This document shows, piece after piece, positions 33,864 to 43,370 of a DNA stretch of 64,000 nucleotides. Location: contig CAMYNM010000004.1 in NCBI GenBank assembly GCA_947259725.1, positions 151,559 through 215,558 on the forward strand, in the 5' to 3' direction. Under the pieces are notes generated by a model that was not told where the DNA came from, searched no databases, and saw only the letters and a list, made by a program, of their open reading frames with translations. The stretch comes from CALZIK01 sp945787635 (GTDB taxonomy: Bacteria; Acidobacteriota; Thermoanaerobaculia; Multivoradales; JAHEKO01). Made by a program: the position numbers and the translations under genes. Position 1 is the stretch's first letter. The number at the start of each line of letters is the position of its first letter.

Positions 33864-35749
33864 CCCGTTTCCTCCCGGATCACCATCAAGCCGTCGGCCA
33901 CGATTCCCTCGGTGACCGTCTGGACCCCGCCCGAAGGCCACTCGATCTCGACCTTGGTAGCCGCGGCCACGTCCCCCAGCCCGAAATAGATCGGCAGCGA
34001 GCTCTGGGAGAGGTAGCCCGATTTGCCGTCGTGGCGCTTGACCAGGGTCTTGTCGCCGGCGGTGACCCTGACCAAAGCTCCGAGGCCGTCCCGGTTCGAC
34101 TTGGACCCGATCAGGCGCACCTTGAGAAAGTGGATCTTGCGCCGCTCGCCGAGGTCACTGATCAGCACCTGGGGAGCGGCGCCGAACTCGTTGGTGACGA
34201 TGTCGAGATCGCCGTCGTCATCCAGGTCGAGCACGACCGACGACCGGGTGCCCAACGTGCCCTGGATTTCGATCGTGCCTTCCTGCCCTTCACAGCGCTC
34301 GTGCTCCTTGTCGGCGCCCGAGCAGTCGAGTCGAAACCACGGCAGATGGGTGCGGCCTCCCGCGCGCGGCTCGACGCCGAGAATGAACTCCGCACCGTGA
34401 TAGCGCGCGCCGTCGTTGAGCAGCAGCGAGTTGATGCCGTAGCGAAACGGATAGCTCATGCTCGACGTGATGAACAGGTCGTCCAGCCCGTCGGCGTTGA
34501 GGTCGTCGACAGAAACCCCCCAGGGCCAGTAGTTCTCGACCCCGATCTCGTCCGACACCTCCCGGAGCCTTCCTTCGCCCTGGTTCATGTAAAAGGCGTT
34601 CCCGGCGACGAAGCGAGTCGGGTCGTCCTGCGGAATGCGCGCCTTGAGGAGCTCGCGATCCGGGTTGATGTGCTCGATCATGTCCGAGTGCATGTCGGTC
34701 AGGAAAAGATCCATTTCCCCGTCGAGGTTGTAGTCGAAGAACTTGACTCCCATGGCGCCCCACGGCGTTCGTGGAAACAGAGCCGCCGTCTTCTCTTCGA
34801 AGCGCTTGCCGCCCTGGTTCTCGTAGTAATGGTCGGCGCCTTGCATGTTGAGCACGTAGAGATCCGGCCAGCCGTCGCGGTTGAGATCGGTGAACGTGGC
34901 ATCGCCCGCCCAACCGGTGTCCACCAGGCCCACCTCCTGCGAGACGTCCTGAAAGCGCCCGGCGCCGAGATTGCGGTAGAGAATGCTGGCCTCGGTTCGC
35001 TCGGGGAACTTGTGCCCCACAAAGGCGTCTACCCGACCGATCCAGTAGGGGCCCGGCCCCTGTTCTTCGATGGTGTAGCTGCCCACGTTGGTCACAAAGC
35101 AGTCGAGCAGCCCGTCGCGATCGAAATCGAAGAACGTGACGCCGGACGAATGGCCCGAATACGTTACTCCGGCCTCTTCGGTTACGTCGGTGAACCGGCC
35201 CTCGCCCTCGTTGCGCATCAGAGCGTTCCCGCCTCGAACCGAAGTCACGAAGAGATCCGGATCGCCGTCGTTGTCGTAGTCCGCAAACGCCGCGGTTACG
35301 CTGATGCGATCGGAGAACGCGAGCCCGGAGCCCTCGGTGACGTTCTCGAACCGACCTCCTCCGAGGTTCTTCCAGAGCTCGTTGCCACCCAGTTGAGTCA
35401 TGAAATAGAGGTCCAGCAGGCCGTCGCCATCTACGTCCGCGGCTACCATTCCGTTGCCGTGATCGTAGTGCACCGGCTTCATCGCGACGGTGTTATCCTC
35501 GGTGACCCGCTGAACGAAGGTGATGCCGCTTGCTCCCACGCGGTCGCTGAAGCCGAAGTCGTGCTCGACGGGGACCTCGCCGGCCGACGCGAGCTGCTTG
35601 CGCTGGCGGATGTCCAGACTGAGAGCGCCAATGTCCGGATCCGGAAACTGAACCGGGCGAACGGTTTCTGAAGCTGGCTCGGCCTCCTGCGCCCCCAGCG
35701 GAGCGACCAGAATCAGCAGACTGGCAACGGCCGACAAGTATCTGAACAT
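33860..35749 (-). CDS. CRTAC1 family protein, class III (no Cys pair)
   Basis: The 629-residue product starts at an ATG preceded by GGAGG. Signal peptide MFRYLSAVASLLILVAPLGA; N-terminal segment SDRVGASGITFVQRV; VCBS repeats (AADVDGDGLLDLYFM, ADYDNDGDPDLFVTS, FDFDRDGLLDCFVTN, TDLNRDGWPDLYVLN, VDDLNADGLDDLFIT); and a C-terminal ASPIC/UnbV domain (RLIGSKSNRDGLGALVRVT, GYLSQSSLPIYFGLGD). It lacks the C-x9-C and C-x10-C loops and has about 60 extra residues in the middle. Its 3' end is coupled to the class I gene at 32079; its 5' end lies 23 bases after the haem-motif protein at 35773. Confidence 0.87.
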   Translation of the reverse strand: MFRYLSAVASLLILVAPLGAQEAEPASETVRPVQFPDPDIGALSLDIRQRKQLASAGEVPVEHDFGFSDRVGASGITFVQRVTEDNTVAMKPVHYDHGNGMVAADVDGDGLLDLYFMTQLGGNELWKNLGGGRFENVTEGSGLAFSDRISVTAAFADYDNDGDPDLFVTSVRGGNALMRNEGEGRFTDVTEEAGVTYSGHSSGVTFFDFDRDGLLDCFVTNVGSYTIEEQGPGPYWIGRVDAFVGHKFPERTEASILYRNLGAGRFQDVSQEVGLVDTGWAGDATFTDLNRDGWPDLYVLNMQGADHYYENQGGKRFEEKTAALFPRTPWGAMGVKFFDYNLDGEMDLFLTDMHSDMIEHINPDRELLKARIPQDDPTRFVAGNAFYMNQGEGRLREVSDEIGVENYWPWGVSVDDLNADGLDDLFITSSMSYPFRYGINSLLLNDGARYHGAEFILGVEPRAGGRTHLPWFRLDCSGADKEHERCEGQEGTIEIQGTLGTRSSVVLDLDDDGDLDIVTNEFGAAPQVLISDLGERRKIHFLKVRLIGSKSNRDGLGALVRVTAGDKTLVKRHDGKSGYLSQSSLPIYFGLGDVAAATKVEIEWPSGGVQTVTEGIVADGLMVIREETG

Positions 35750-35772
35750 CTTTCATACCTCCAGTAACGGAA

Positions 35773-37308
35773 TCACGGAACCTCGGCTTGGCCGAGGTTC
35801 CGCCACAAGGTCACCCGCCCGATCCGATCGAATGGTGGGATTACGTGCATTCCCCCGGTCACCGCGTCCACACGACCGTCGCCGTCGAGGTCGCCCAAAG
35901 CCGCCGTGACCAGATGCGACGGCGCCGAACCCAGGCCGTGCGCCGAAAACCGCTCGCGGCCGTCGTTTTCGAGCCAGAGGATGCTCTGGCGGCGCGGGTC
36001 GGTCCAATCGTTGAACATGCTCACCGTCAGGATATCGAGATCTCCGTCGCGATCGATGTCGCCGGCCTTAGCGCTGAAGGCGCCGTAGAGGCTCAGCAGT
36101 TCGTGACGCTCGAATCGCATGCCGCCCTGATTTTCCAGCCACCGGACGCCGTGATGTGGCCGAAGCAGGAACCCGGCCGGAACGCGCTGCGGCACCATGT
36201 CGAAGGAATCGCCATTGGTGTAGAGAACGTCTGCATCGCCGTCTCGGTCCAGATCCACTACCTGAATGCCCGAAGAACCGTACATGGGCGTGCCCGCTTG
36301 AAAGATGTACTCCTGGGTGAAACCGCCTTGCCCGTCGCCGAGAAAAGCGATCACCTCCTCTCGGGCCTGCGCCACCAAACCGACGATATCGAGATTGCCG
36401 TCGAGGTTGACATCCGCTATCGGCACGTGAATGCCGCCGGGCAGCTCATACAGCCATGAGTAGGTGTACGACCCTCCTTCTTCCTGTCGCAGCCAGCCGA
36501 TGCCGCCTTTCAGGTGTCCGAAAACCGCGACGGCATAGTCGATGTCGCCATCGGAATCGAGATCGGCGGGCTGCACGTCGGCGACCCTGCCGACGTCCTC
36601 CAGAATCGTCCTCGGTGTGAAGCCGCCCTCGCCGTCGTTGATCAGCAGCACCACCTTGCCAACCGGGTCGTTGTTGGGGAAGAGGGTACCCAAGGAGGCC
36701 ACGACAATGTCCTGGTGGCCGTCGCCGTTGTGATCCACGAGCGCCGCGTGGGCGGGGGCGGCGACTCGCGCAATTTCGGTCTCACGCCAGCCCGCGTCGG
36801 TGTGCCGGATCCAATTGACCTGATCGGTCTCTGCATCGCAGAGGAGAATGTCGTTGATTCCGTCCCTGTCGAGGTCCACGATCTCGATATTGGCAATTGT
36901 CGGCGGACGCTGGGCGGAAGGCGCAAGCCCAATGGCCTCAGGATCGAAGCGAATCCTCGAAGGGCCAGGATCCGGAGGCAGCTTGGGCAGCCTCTCCAGA
37001 CTCCTGGACCGGTAGTAGATCAAGACCCTCTGCATCTCCTGAGGCGGGTACTCGACGCCGCCGAACTCCATCATGACGCCCTTCATGAGCTCGATGGCCT
37101 TCGACCACTGGTCTTTCGACAACATCGTCGGGTCGGGCATCTCATGACAGCTGGTGCCGCAGCGCTTGGCGACGAACTCGTCTGGCGACTCTGGAGCGAC
37201 CGCCTCCGAGGCTGTATCGGTCTGCGCCCGCACGAGCGCCGAACCGGTGGCCAACCCGCAGGCCAACCCAAACCCGATGACCCAGGCTGCTCGGGCGGCG
37301 AACGTCAT
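35773..37308 (-). CDS. Secreted FG-GAP/VCBS propeller with cytochrome c-like N-terminus
   Basis: The product is 511 residues from an ATG at 37308 overlapping the sulfatase-like gene stop (ATGA). The signal peptide (AAWVIGFGLACGLATGSALV) is followed by a short helical domain with KRCGTSCHEMPDP at residues 48-60, i.e. Cys50-x3-Cys54-His55, then DQWSKAIELMKGVM, as in c-type cytochrome-like domains of planctomycete and acidobacterial secreted proteins. The spacing is CX3CH where CX2CH is usual. FG-GAP/VCBS repeats follow (VDLDRDGINDILL, VDHNGDGHQDIVV, ADLDSDGDIDYAV). No ASPIC/UnbV domain is seen. Haem binding is not certain. Confidence 0.8.
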   Translation of the reverse strand: MTFAARAAWVIGFGLACGLATGSALVRAQTDTASEAVAPESPDEFVAKRCGTSCHEMPDPTMLSKDQWSKAIELMKGVMMEFGGVEYPPQEMQRVLIYYRSRSLERLPKLPPDPGPSRIRFDPEAIGLAPSAQRPPTIANIEIVDLDRDGINDILLCDAETDQVNWIRHTDAGWRETEIARVAAPAHAALVDHNGDGHQDIVVASLGTLFPNNDPVGKVVLLINDGEGGFTPRTILEDVGRVADVQPADLDSDGDIDYAVAVFGHLKGGIGWLRQEEGGSYTYSWLYELPGGIHVPIADVNLDGNLDIVGLVAQAREEVIAFLGDGQGGFTQEYIFQAGTPMYGSSGIQVVDLDRDGDADVLYTNGDSFDMVPQRVPAGFLLRPHHGVRWLENQGGMRFERHELLSLYGAFSAKAGDIDRDGDLDILTVSMFNDWTDPRRQSILWLENDGRERFSAHGLGSAPSHLVTAALGDLDGDGRVDAVTGGMHVIPPFDRIGRVTLWRNLGQAEVP

Positions 37309-39563
37309 CCGCCCAGCTCCCGAAGCATCGCTCTGGCCGCGCCGAGGTCCTCGGCATGGAGCTCGCCCGGTGCGGTCTCGATGAAGGTGCGCAGCGCCCA
37401 GCGGGCCAGCTCGAGATTTCCGACCTCGGGAGCCTTGACCCCGAGGTTGAAGAGCGCCTCGTACTGACCCGGATCTTTTTCGACAGCCTGACGCCAGGAC
37501 GCGATGGCGTCGTTCGGCCGGCCCAGAAAATGGTAGGCCGCGCCCAGGTTGTTCCAAGCGTCGGCCAGGCCTGGGTCGCTGTCCACCGCGCGCTGGGAAG
37601 CCGCCTGCGCACGCGACCATTCCCCCAGACGCAGGTACACGAGACCGGCGGTCTCGAGAGCCTTGGCATGAGCCGGCTCGAGCGCCAGAACCTCGTCCAA
37701 GCGGGTGAGAGCCTCTTGCTGGCGACCGGCCTCCGACAGAACCCTGGCCAGCGCCACGGTCGTCTCCGGGGCCCGATCCGTCGCGGTGCGCTCGAGCAGG
37801 CCGAGAGCATCCTCGATCCGACCGAGTTCGGCCAATTGCAATCCAACTCGGCCGAGCTCCCGGATATCGAGAACCCCCAGTTCTTCGGCCGAGCGAATAC
37901 CCTCGAGGCCTTCGCCGATGCGCCCCAGGGCGAGCGACATCCTGGCGGCCGACAACACCAGGTCACCCTTGGGCCCGGCGATCTCGATCGCCTCCCGGTA
38001 GGCCGTCAGCGCCTCCTCATGGCGGCCCGTGTTCTCGAGCCCGTTGGCGAGGACCTCCCACGCGTCGAGCATCCGCGGGTTGGCCGCCACCGCACGGCGA
38101 CTGGCCGCCACCGCGTCGTCGTATTTCCCCTGCAGCTGAAACTGCTGGGCGTCCCACAGATCCTCGAGGGTGGCCAGGCGGTCGACCGGATTGGGAAGCG
38201 GACCTTCCTGATCGCGCACCGCCGAGCCCAGATAGCCCAGCGACTCGAGCTTGCGCCGGGTTTCTGCGTTCACCTCCTGCGGCGGTCGGAGCTCCCGGTC
38301 ATGGCCTTGGATGGATCGCCGCATCTCGGAAGCGACCCGCCGGTTCTCGGAGACGAGGTTGCGCTTCTCTCCCGGGTCGGCGATCAGATCGTAGAGCTCG
38401 GGCTTGGGACCTTCGATGAAGTGGTAGCGCCCCTGAACCAGCGAGGCGAGATCGCTCCACCCGAAATGAAGCCGCGGGTAGAAGGTCTCGGAATAGATCG
38501 GGTCGTTGGTGCGGTCCCGCCCCTGATTGAGAAGAGAGCTTCCCGGGAGACCCTCCGTGGCGCCCAGGCCGAGAGCCTCGAGCAGAGTCGGATAGATGTC
38601 GACCAGCTGCACCGGATCAGCGTACGACTCCCCTGCTCGAGCCTGACCGGGCAGCTTGACGAGCATGGGCACCTGCAGGATCTCGCGGTGCAGCAGAATG
38701 CCGTGTTCGGGCTCGCCGTGATCGCCTAGGCCCTCGCCGTGGTCGGAGAGCAGCAGCACGATCGCGCGATCATAGGCGCCAAGACGTTTCAGCTCGTCGA
38801 GCAGATCGCCGACGACCCGGTCGGCCGCCGCCACCTCGGCGTCATACGCGAGCTCAAACTGCGACGCGAGCGGCTCGGGAGCTTCGTAGGGAGCATGCGG
38901 CTCGTAGAGATGAAAGAAGAGAAAGAAGGTCTCGTCGGCCACAGAGCCCAGCCATTCTCGCGTCGCCGCGAGCGTCTCTTCTCCGCGACGGGAGGCGACC
39001 CCCTGCGCCAGGCCTTCGCGAGCGGACACCGCGTCCTCGTAGAAGTCGAAACCGTCGGAGAGCCCGGCTTCCTTTCGAAGAACGAACGCCGACACCGCGG
39101 CACCCGTGGCGTAACCACCGTTCTTGAGAACGCGCTGCAGAATCGGGGTCTCGGACGGCGCGAGCGAGTAGCCGAGATTGTCCCTGACCCCGTGCCGATC
39201 GGGAAGCAGGCCGGTCAGAATCGAGGCATGCGACGGCAGCGTCAACGGAGCATGACTGTAGGCCCGCTCGAAGAGGATTGAATCCGCGCGCAAGGCGTCG
39301 ATGACCGGCGTTCGACCCACGCCGTAGCCGTAGGCCGGCAGCCGATCCGAACGGAGCGTGTCGATCGATATCAGGACGACCGGCGCTCCGGACCATTCCC
39401 CGCTCCGGGTGGAACCCTGGCCACCGCACGAGGCCATCGCGAGAAGCGCGGTGAGCCCCGCGGCGGCCAAGAACAAGGCACGCCGGATACCGGACTCCGA
39501 CAACCCGTCGCCCTGTCGACGGCCGTGGGTGACGGCTTGCCTACGAGTGCGGTGGAGCGGCAT
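37305..39563 (-). CDS. Alkaline-phosphatase-fold (sulfatase-like) hydrolase with C-terminal TPRs, copy 2
   Basis: The 752-residue product has a signal ending AMASC, the metal-site motif LISIDTLRSDRLPAYGY (identical over these 17 residues to the protein at 19210), the metal cluster SDHGEGLGDHGEPEHG and GWSDLASLVQGRYHFIEG. The nucleophile position again reads Thr (T-L-P-S-H) without the sulfatase Arg. From about residue 460 the sequence is TPRs to the C-terminus. It is a paralogue of the gene at 19210 and lies inside the array, between the long TPR gene at 39715 and the haem-motif protein. Its stop overlaps the next start (ATGA). Confidence 0.85.
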   Translation of the reverse strand: MPLHRTRRQAVTHGRRQGDGLSESGIRRALFLAAAGLTALLAMASCGGQGSTRSGEWSGAPVVLISIDTLRSDRLPAYGYGVGRTPVIDALRADSILFERAYSHAPLTLPSHASILTGLLPDRHGVRDNLGYSLAPSETPILQRVLKNGGYATGAAVSAFVLRKEAGLSDGFDFYEDAVSAREGLAQGVASRRGEETLAATREWLGSVADETFFLFFHLYEPHAPYEAPEPLASQFELAYDAEVAAADRVVGDLLDELKRLGAYDRAIVLLLSDHGEGLGDHGEPEHGILLHREILQVPMLVKLPGQARAGESYADPVQLVDIYPTLLEALGLGATEGLPGSSLLNQGRDRTNDPIYSETFYPRLHFGWSDLASLVQGRYHFIEGPKPELYDLIADPGEKRNLVSENRRVASEMRRSIQGHDRELRPPQEVNAETRRKLESLGYLGSAVRDQEGPLPNPVDRLATLEDLWDAQQFQLQGKYDDAVAASRRAVAANPRMLDAWEVLANGLENTGRHEEALTAYREAIEIAGPKGDLVLSAARMSLALGRIGEGLEGIRSAEELGVLDIRELGRVGLQLAELGRIEDALGLLERTATDRAPETTVALARVLSEAGRQQEALTRLDEVLALEPAHAKALETAGLVYLRLGEWSRAQAASQRAVDSDPGLADAWNNLGAAYHFLGRPNDAIASWRQAVEKDPGQYEALFNLGVKAPEVGNLELARWALRTFIETAPGELHAEDLGAARAMLRELGG

Positions 39564-39714
39564 GGATCGATTCGGATTCGGAGGAGCTGGGGGAGGTGTC
39601 GCGCGATCGGTTCACGGCTCGCGGCATCTGAACGCAGTCTACCGAAGTGCAATTTTCGAACCGTTTGAGCCGATCCATCGCTACATCGAGACGCCACCCT
39701 TGCTGCGGGGCCGC

Positions 39715-41637
39715 TCAACCGCCCGGCTCGAGCCAGGGGGTCCTGCAGGGCTCGCCGCGTCCGTACGTCTCGAGCCGCTTGCGCGAGGCGGCGACCCTAC
39801 CCGGCCTCCCGAGACCCTCGAGCTGGGCCAGAGCCCGGCGCTGCCACGCGATCGCCTCGTCGAACCGGCCGAGCTCGGCGAGCGCCATCGCTACGGTCTC
39901 GGCGTGATCCGGCGACGGCGCAGTTCGATGAACACTCAGCGCCAATCGATGCGCTCTGGCGCCGTCTCGCACCGATTCGTCCGCAGCCGCCGCCAGCAGC
40001 CGCGCCATCAGATGGGCGAGCGCCCGATCGTCTGGCAGTCGAGTGGTGCCTTGCTCGAGAGCGGCTTGGGCCTCGATCTCGCTCCCGCTCAGAAGGAGCG
40101 CCATCGCGCGACCGAAATAGGCCGACGAGCGTTCACCGTCGGCGGCGATCGCCCGGCCGTAGATCTCGGCGGCCTCGGCGAATCTCGCCTGGCGCCCCAG
40201 AAAGTTCGCAAGGGTCTCGAGACGAGCGGGGTCCCGCGGTGTCAGGTCCACCGCCTCTCGAAAGCCGGCCTCCGCCCCGGCCGCGTCCCCGGCGCGCTCG
40301 AAGAGCAGCGCTCGATGGTGCCACGCCTCGGCCCTTTGGGCGGCGTCGGCGCGAGATCCATCCAGCACGCGCGCCAGCTCGGCGCGCGCGGCGTCGGGCC
40401 GGCTCGGGGCATTCAGGATTCCCAGGATCAAGCGGGCACGAGGGTTTTGAGCGTCGCGCTCCAGCACCAACGCGATCTCGGCGCGCGCCTGCTCTCCGCG
40501 ATCGAGGCGGGTCAGCGAAGTCACCCAATCCAGGTGGGAATCGAGATCCTCTGGATCGATCTCGTGAGCCCGCCGGTAGTGCTCCTCCGCCTCGACCAGG
40601 TTACCGTCTTCGGTCATCAGACTGCCGAGCATGAGTCGGACATCCCGGACGTCGGGCTGAAGCTCCACCGAGCGCAGGAGGTGGCTCACTGCCTCTCGTC
40701 GCTGGCCGTTGCGCAGCTCGGTCACACCCAGATGGAAGAAGGTCACGGCATCCGCGGGATCGGCTTCGGCGGCTTTCTTGAATTGGACGATCGCCTCCTC
40801 GTAGCGACCCGCGCGAGCGGCCTTGACTCCCAGCTCGACGAAGATCTTCGCGGACCGGATCAGCCCGCGCACCTCCTGAAGCGACGGGTCTTCGAACACG
40901 ACCTGGCCGCCGGTGTTGAGATCAAAGTGCCGGCGCGCCGCCTCCATGTCGCCCTCGGCGCGCAATGCCATCCCTAATTGATGATGAATCGCTGTCGCCG
41001 CCGGCTGGAGAGCCAGAGCCCGCTCGAACAGGCTGATGGCCTCTGCGTACCGCTTCTGCGTGGCGGCGATACGCCCCAGGCCGTAGAGAGCGGCCGCTCT
41101 CGACCGATCGAGATCCAGAGCCCGCCGGTAGAAGCCCTGGGCATCGTCCAGCCGGCCGAGCCCGACCGCCGTGTCGCCGGCCCGAACGAGCGCCGCGCCA
41201 TCGATCGGCGCGAGTGCGAGGCTCGCTTCGAGCGCCGCCAAGCCGCTTTCGAGATCCCCCTCGCGCTGGTGGATCACAGCCAGGTAGTAATGCCATCGCG
41301 GTTGTTCCGGGGCCGCGTCCCGCGCGTTCTGAAAGCACGCGGCTGCCGGCTCCAGCAGATCGTACGCGTAATAGACCAGACCCAGGCGGCCGAAGGCTTC
41401 GGCCGCCTGGCGAGCGCTCGGGGATCGGGCCAGCAACTCTTCGAGTTGGCGCCGCTCCTCGCCGAGGTGCTCTCGAACGGCATCTTCGTACTGGGCGGTC
41501 GCCGGCTCGGGAATCGGCCGGAACGTACCCGCTGCCCCGGGCGAGCCGCCGGCGGGCATGGCTGATATCAGCAGCCAAGCCGAGACGAACGCCGACCGAG
41601 CCAGGCGACCGAGGTCTCTCTTACTCAGCACCGTCAC
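39715..41637 (-). CDS. Secreted long TPR protein, array member (first module)
   Basis: The 640-residue product starts at a GTG two bases after the preceding CRTAC1 stop. The signal peptide (SAFVSAWLLISAMPAGG) is followed by FRPIPEPATAQYEDAVREHL, AFGRLGLVYYAYDLL and QPRWHYYLA, then about 14 TPRs (ATAIHHQLGMALRAEGDM, AYFGRAMALLLSGSE). The C-terminal AETVAMALAELGRFDEAIAWQ and the tail GEPCRTPWL closely match the protein at 30193. It is the TPR half of the class I CRTAC1/TPR pair 41640-39715. A 151-base gap separates it from the sulfatase-like gene. Confidence 0.86.
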   Translation of the reverse strand: MTVLSKRDLGRLARSAFVSAWLLISAMPAGGSPGAAGTFRPIPEPATAQYEDAVREHLGEERRQLEELLARSPSARQAAEAFGRLGLVYYAYDLLEPAAACFQNARDAAPEQPRWHYYLAVIHQREGDLESGLAALEASLALAPIDGAALVRAGDTAVGLGRLDDAQGFYRRALDLDRSRAAALYGLGRIAATQKRYAEAISLFERALALQPAATAIHHQLGMALRAEGDMEAARRHFDLNTGGQVVFEDPSLQEVRGLIRSAKIFVELGVKAARAGRYEEAIVQFKKAAEADPADAVTFFHLGVTELRNGQRREAVSHLLRSVELQPDVRDVRLMLGSLMTEDGNLVEAEEHYRRAHEIDPEDLDSHLDWVTSLTRLDRGEQARAEIALVLERDAQNPRARLILGILNAPSRPDAARAELARVLDGSRADAAQRAEAWHHRALLFERAGDAAGAEAGFREAVDLTPRDPARLETLANFLGRQARFAEAAEIYGRAIAADGERSSAYFGRAMALLLSGSEIEAQAALEQGTTRLPDDRALAHLMARLLAAAADESVRDGARAHRLALSVHRTAPSPDHAETVAMALAELGRFDEAIAWQRRALAQLEGLGRPGRVAASRKRLETYGRGEPCRTPWLEPGG

Positions 41638-41639
41638 GG

Positions 41640-43370
41640 TCAGGAACCCGAAAACCTGTAGAGAACGACGTGCCGATCAACCGGCAAACGGCGCCATTCA
41701 CTCGCCCCACCTCCCGGCCAGTCGACCCGCACCGAGGTCTCGCTCCCACCGCCGATCTCTGTGCCCAAGCCAAAGCTCGCCTGGGGCGCGTTCGCAGAAG
41801 CGTAGCTGCCGTCGGTCGAGACCCGCTCGACGCGAGCACGGCCGTCGGCGACAACCGAGATCCGAGCGCCGATGGCGTCCCTGCCCTCGGGTCGCGCCAG
41901 AGCGCGCACGCTCAACCATCGACGGGCCGCTTCCCTGGAGCCGTGGTTCTCGAGGTGCCAGGCCGGTCCCGAGTTGTTGGCGACGACAAGATCGGGATCT
42001 CCATCCAGGTCGAGATCGCCGACGGCAACGCCCCGGCCGACTTCGGTCCTGGCAAAGACCTCGCCAGACCGGGCCGAAACCTCCTCGAAGCGTCCACCGC
42101 CGGTGTTTCTGAAGAGCTGATCGCGCTGTTCCAGCGGATATGGGTCGCCGGTTCGGGCCAGCTCCTCGATCCCCTTGACCCCTCCGTTGGCGACGTAGAG
42201 ATCCAGCCAACCGTCCAGGTCGTAGTCCATTGGCGCGATTCCGAAACCGGTCGACTGCCAACTCGGCACGCCCAGACCACTCGCGCGGCTCTCATCGACG
42301 AAAAAGCCGCCGCCGTCGTTCAAATAGAGGGTGTTGGTCTCGCGGCTCAAGTGAGACATGAAGATGTCCTCGAAACCATCGCCGTTGAGGTCAGCCACCA
42401 CCACTCCCATGCTCGCCTCGGAAAGACCGGTCTCGTTGACCGCGCTGCCAGACATGATCGCTTCGTTGGAGAAGCTGCCACCGCCACGATTCATCCAGAG
42501 TATGTTGGCCATCTGGTCGTTCGCCACATAAATGTCGGGCCATCCATTCGAATCGAAATCGCCGGTTGCCACGCCGAGCCCACTGCGAGCGACGGCGTCG
42601 ATCCCGCTGCCGACACTCACATCCTCGAACGTACCGTCGCCGCGGTTGCGAAAGAGTCGATCAGGCTCGGGCGAGTAAGCCTGTGGACTGCAGTAGTCGC
42701 GCGCGCCGGTGGCCGAGAAGCACTCTCGATCCAGGGCGATCCGGTACTCGGTGTAGTTGACCAGATAGAGATCTAGCCAGCCGTCGAGATCAAAGTCGAA
42801 AAATGAAGCCGAGATACCCCATGCCCTGTCGCCGGTGCTTGTCGCTTCGGTCACATCGCGAAATGTCCCATCCCGATTGTTGAGGAGCATCTGGTTCGCG
42901 CCCAGGTTGGTGACGTAGAGATCGGACCATCCATCGTTGTTGATGTCTCCGCTCGCCACCCCCATGCCGTAGCCGCGCGCCACGATGCCGCTGGCAGCGG
43001 TCACGTCGATGAAGCGGGCTCGCGGACCACCTTGCGCGGAGACTTCCAGATCATTGCGAAACAGCCGATCCGTCAGCTCGCCTTGCGGTGGAAAAATCGC
43101 TCGCTCGCCTCCCGCCTCGCCGAGCATCGTTCCCTGCACCAGATAGACATCGAGGTCGCCATCGTTGTCGTAATCGACAAGCGCCGCTCCGGAGCCCATG
43201 ATCTCGGCGAAGTAGCGCTCCCCCGACATGCCGTTGAAATGAACGAAGTCGAGACCGGTCGCGGCGGAAACCTCGTCGAACCGAGTCTCCCCCCGCGAGG
43301 AACCCGCGGCTGTCAAGGTCGCTGCCACTGCCGCCAGCGCCATTGCCCTTGCTGCCCGGCTCCTCACCAT
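41640..43370 (-). CDS. CRTAC1 family protein, class I
   Basis: The product is 576 residues from the ATG at 43370; the following GTG (43367) forms a GTGA with the upstream stop. The signal (AARAMALAAVAATLTAAGSS) is followed by FDEVSAATGLDFVHFNGMSG and FG-GAP/VCBS repeats (VDYDNDGDLDVYLVQG, DFDLDGWLDLYLVN, ADLNGDGFEDIFMS), then ASPIC/UnbV (SVRALARPEGRDAIGARISV). Cys pair C-x9-C in ECFSATGARDYCSP; the third Cys of class I relatives is replaced by Ser (IMSGSAVNE). It is the neighbour of the class II protein at 43364 and the long TPR protein at 39715. Confidence 0.88.
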   Translation of the reverse strand: MVRSRAARAMALAAVAATLTAAGSSRGETRFDEVSAATGLDFVHFNGMSGERYFAEIMGSGAALVDYDNDGDLDVYLVQGTMLGEAGGERAIFPPQGELTDRLFRNDLEVSAQGGPRARFIDVTAASGIVARGYGMGVASGDINNDGWSDLYVTNLGANQMLLNNRDGTFRDVTEATSTGDRAWGISASFFDFDLDGWLDLYLVNYTEYRIALDRECFSATGARDYCSPQAYSPEPDRLFRNRGDGTFEDVSVGSGIDAVARSGLGVATGDFDSNGWPDIYVANDQMANILWMNRGGGSFSNEAIMSGSAVNETGLSEASMGVVVADLNGDGFEDIFMSHLSRETNTLYLNDGGGFFVDESRASGLGVPSWQSTGFGIAPMDYDLDGWLDLYVANGGVKGIEELARTGDPYPLEQRDQLFRNTGGGRFEEVSARSGEVFARTEVGRGVAVGDLDLDGDPDLVVANNSGPAWHLENHGSREAARRWLSVRALARPEGRDAIGARISVVADGRARVERVSTDGSYASANAPQASFGLGTEIGGGSETSVRVDWPGGGASEWRRLPVDRHVVLYRFSGS

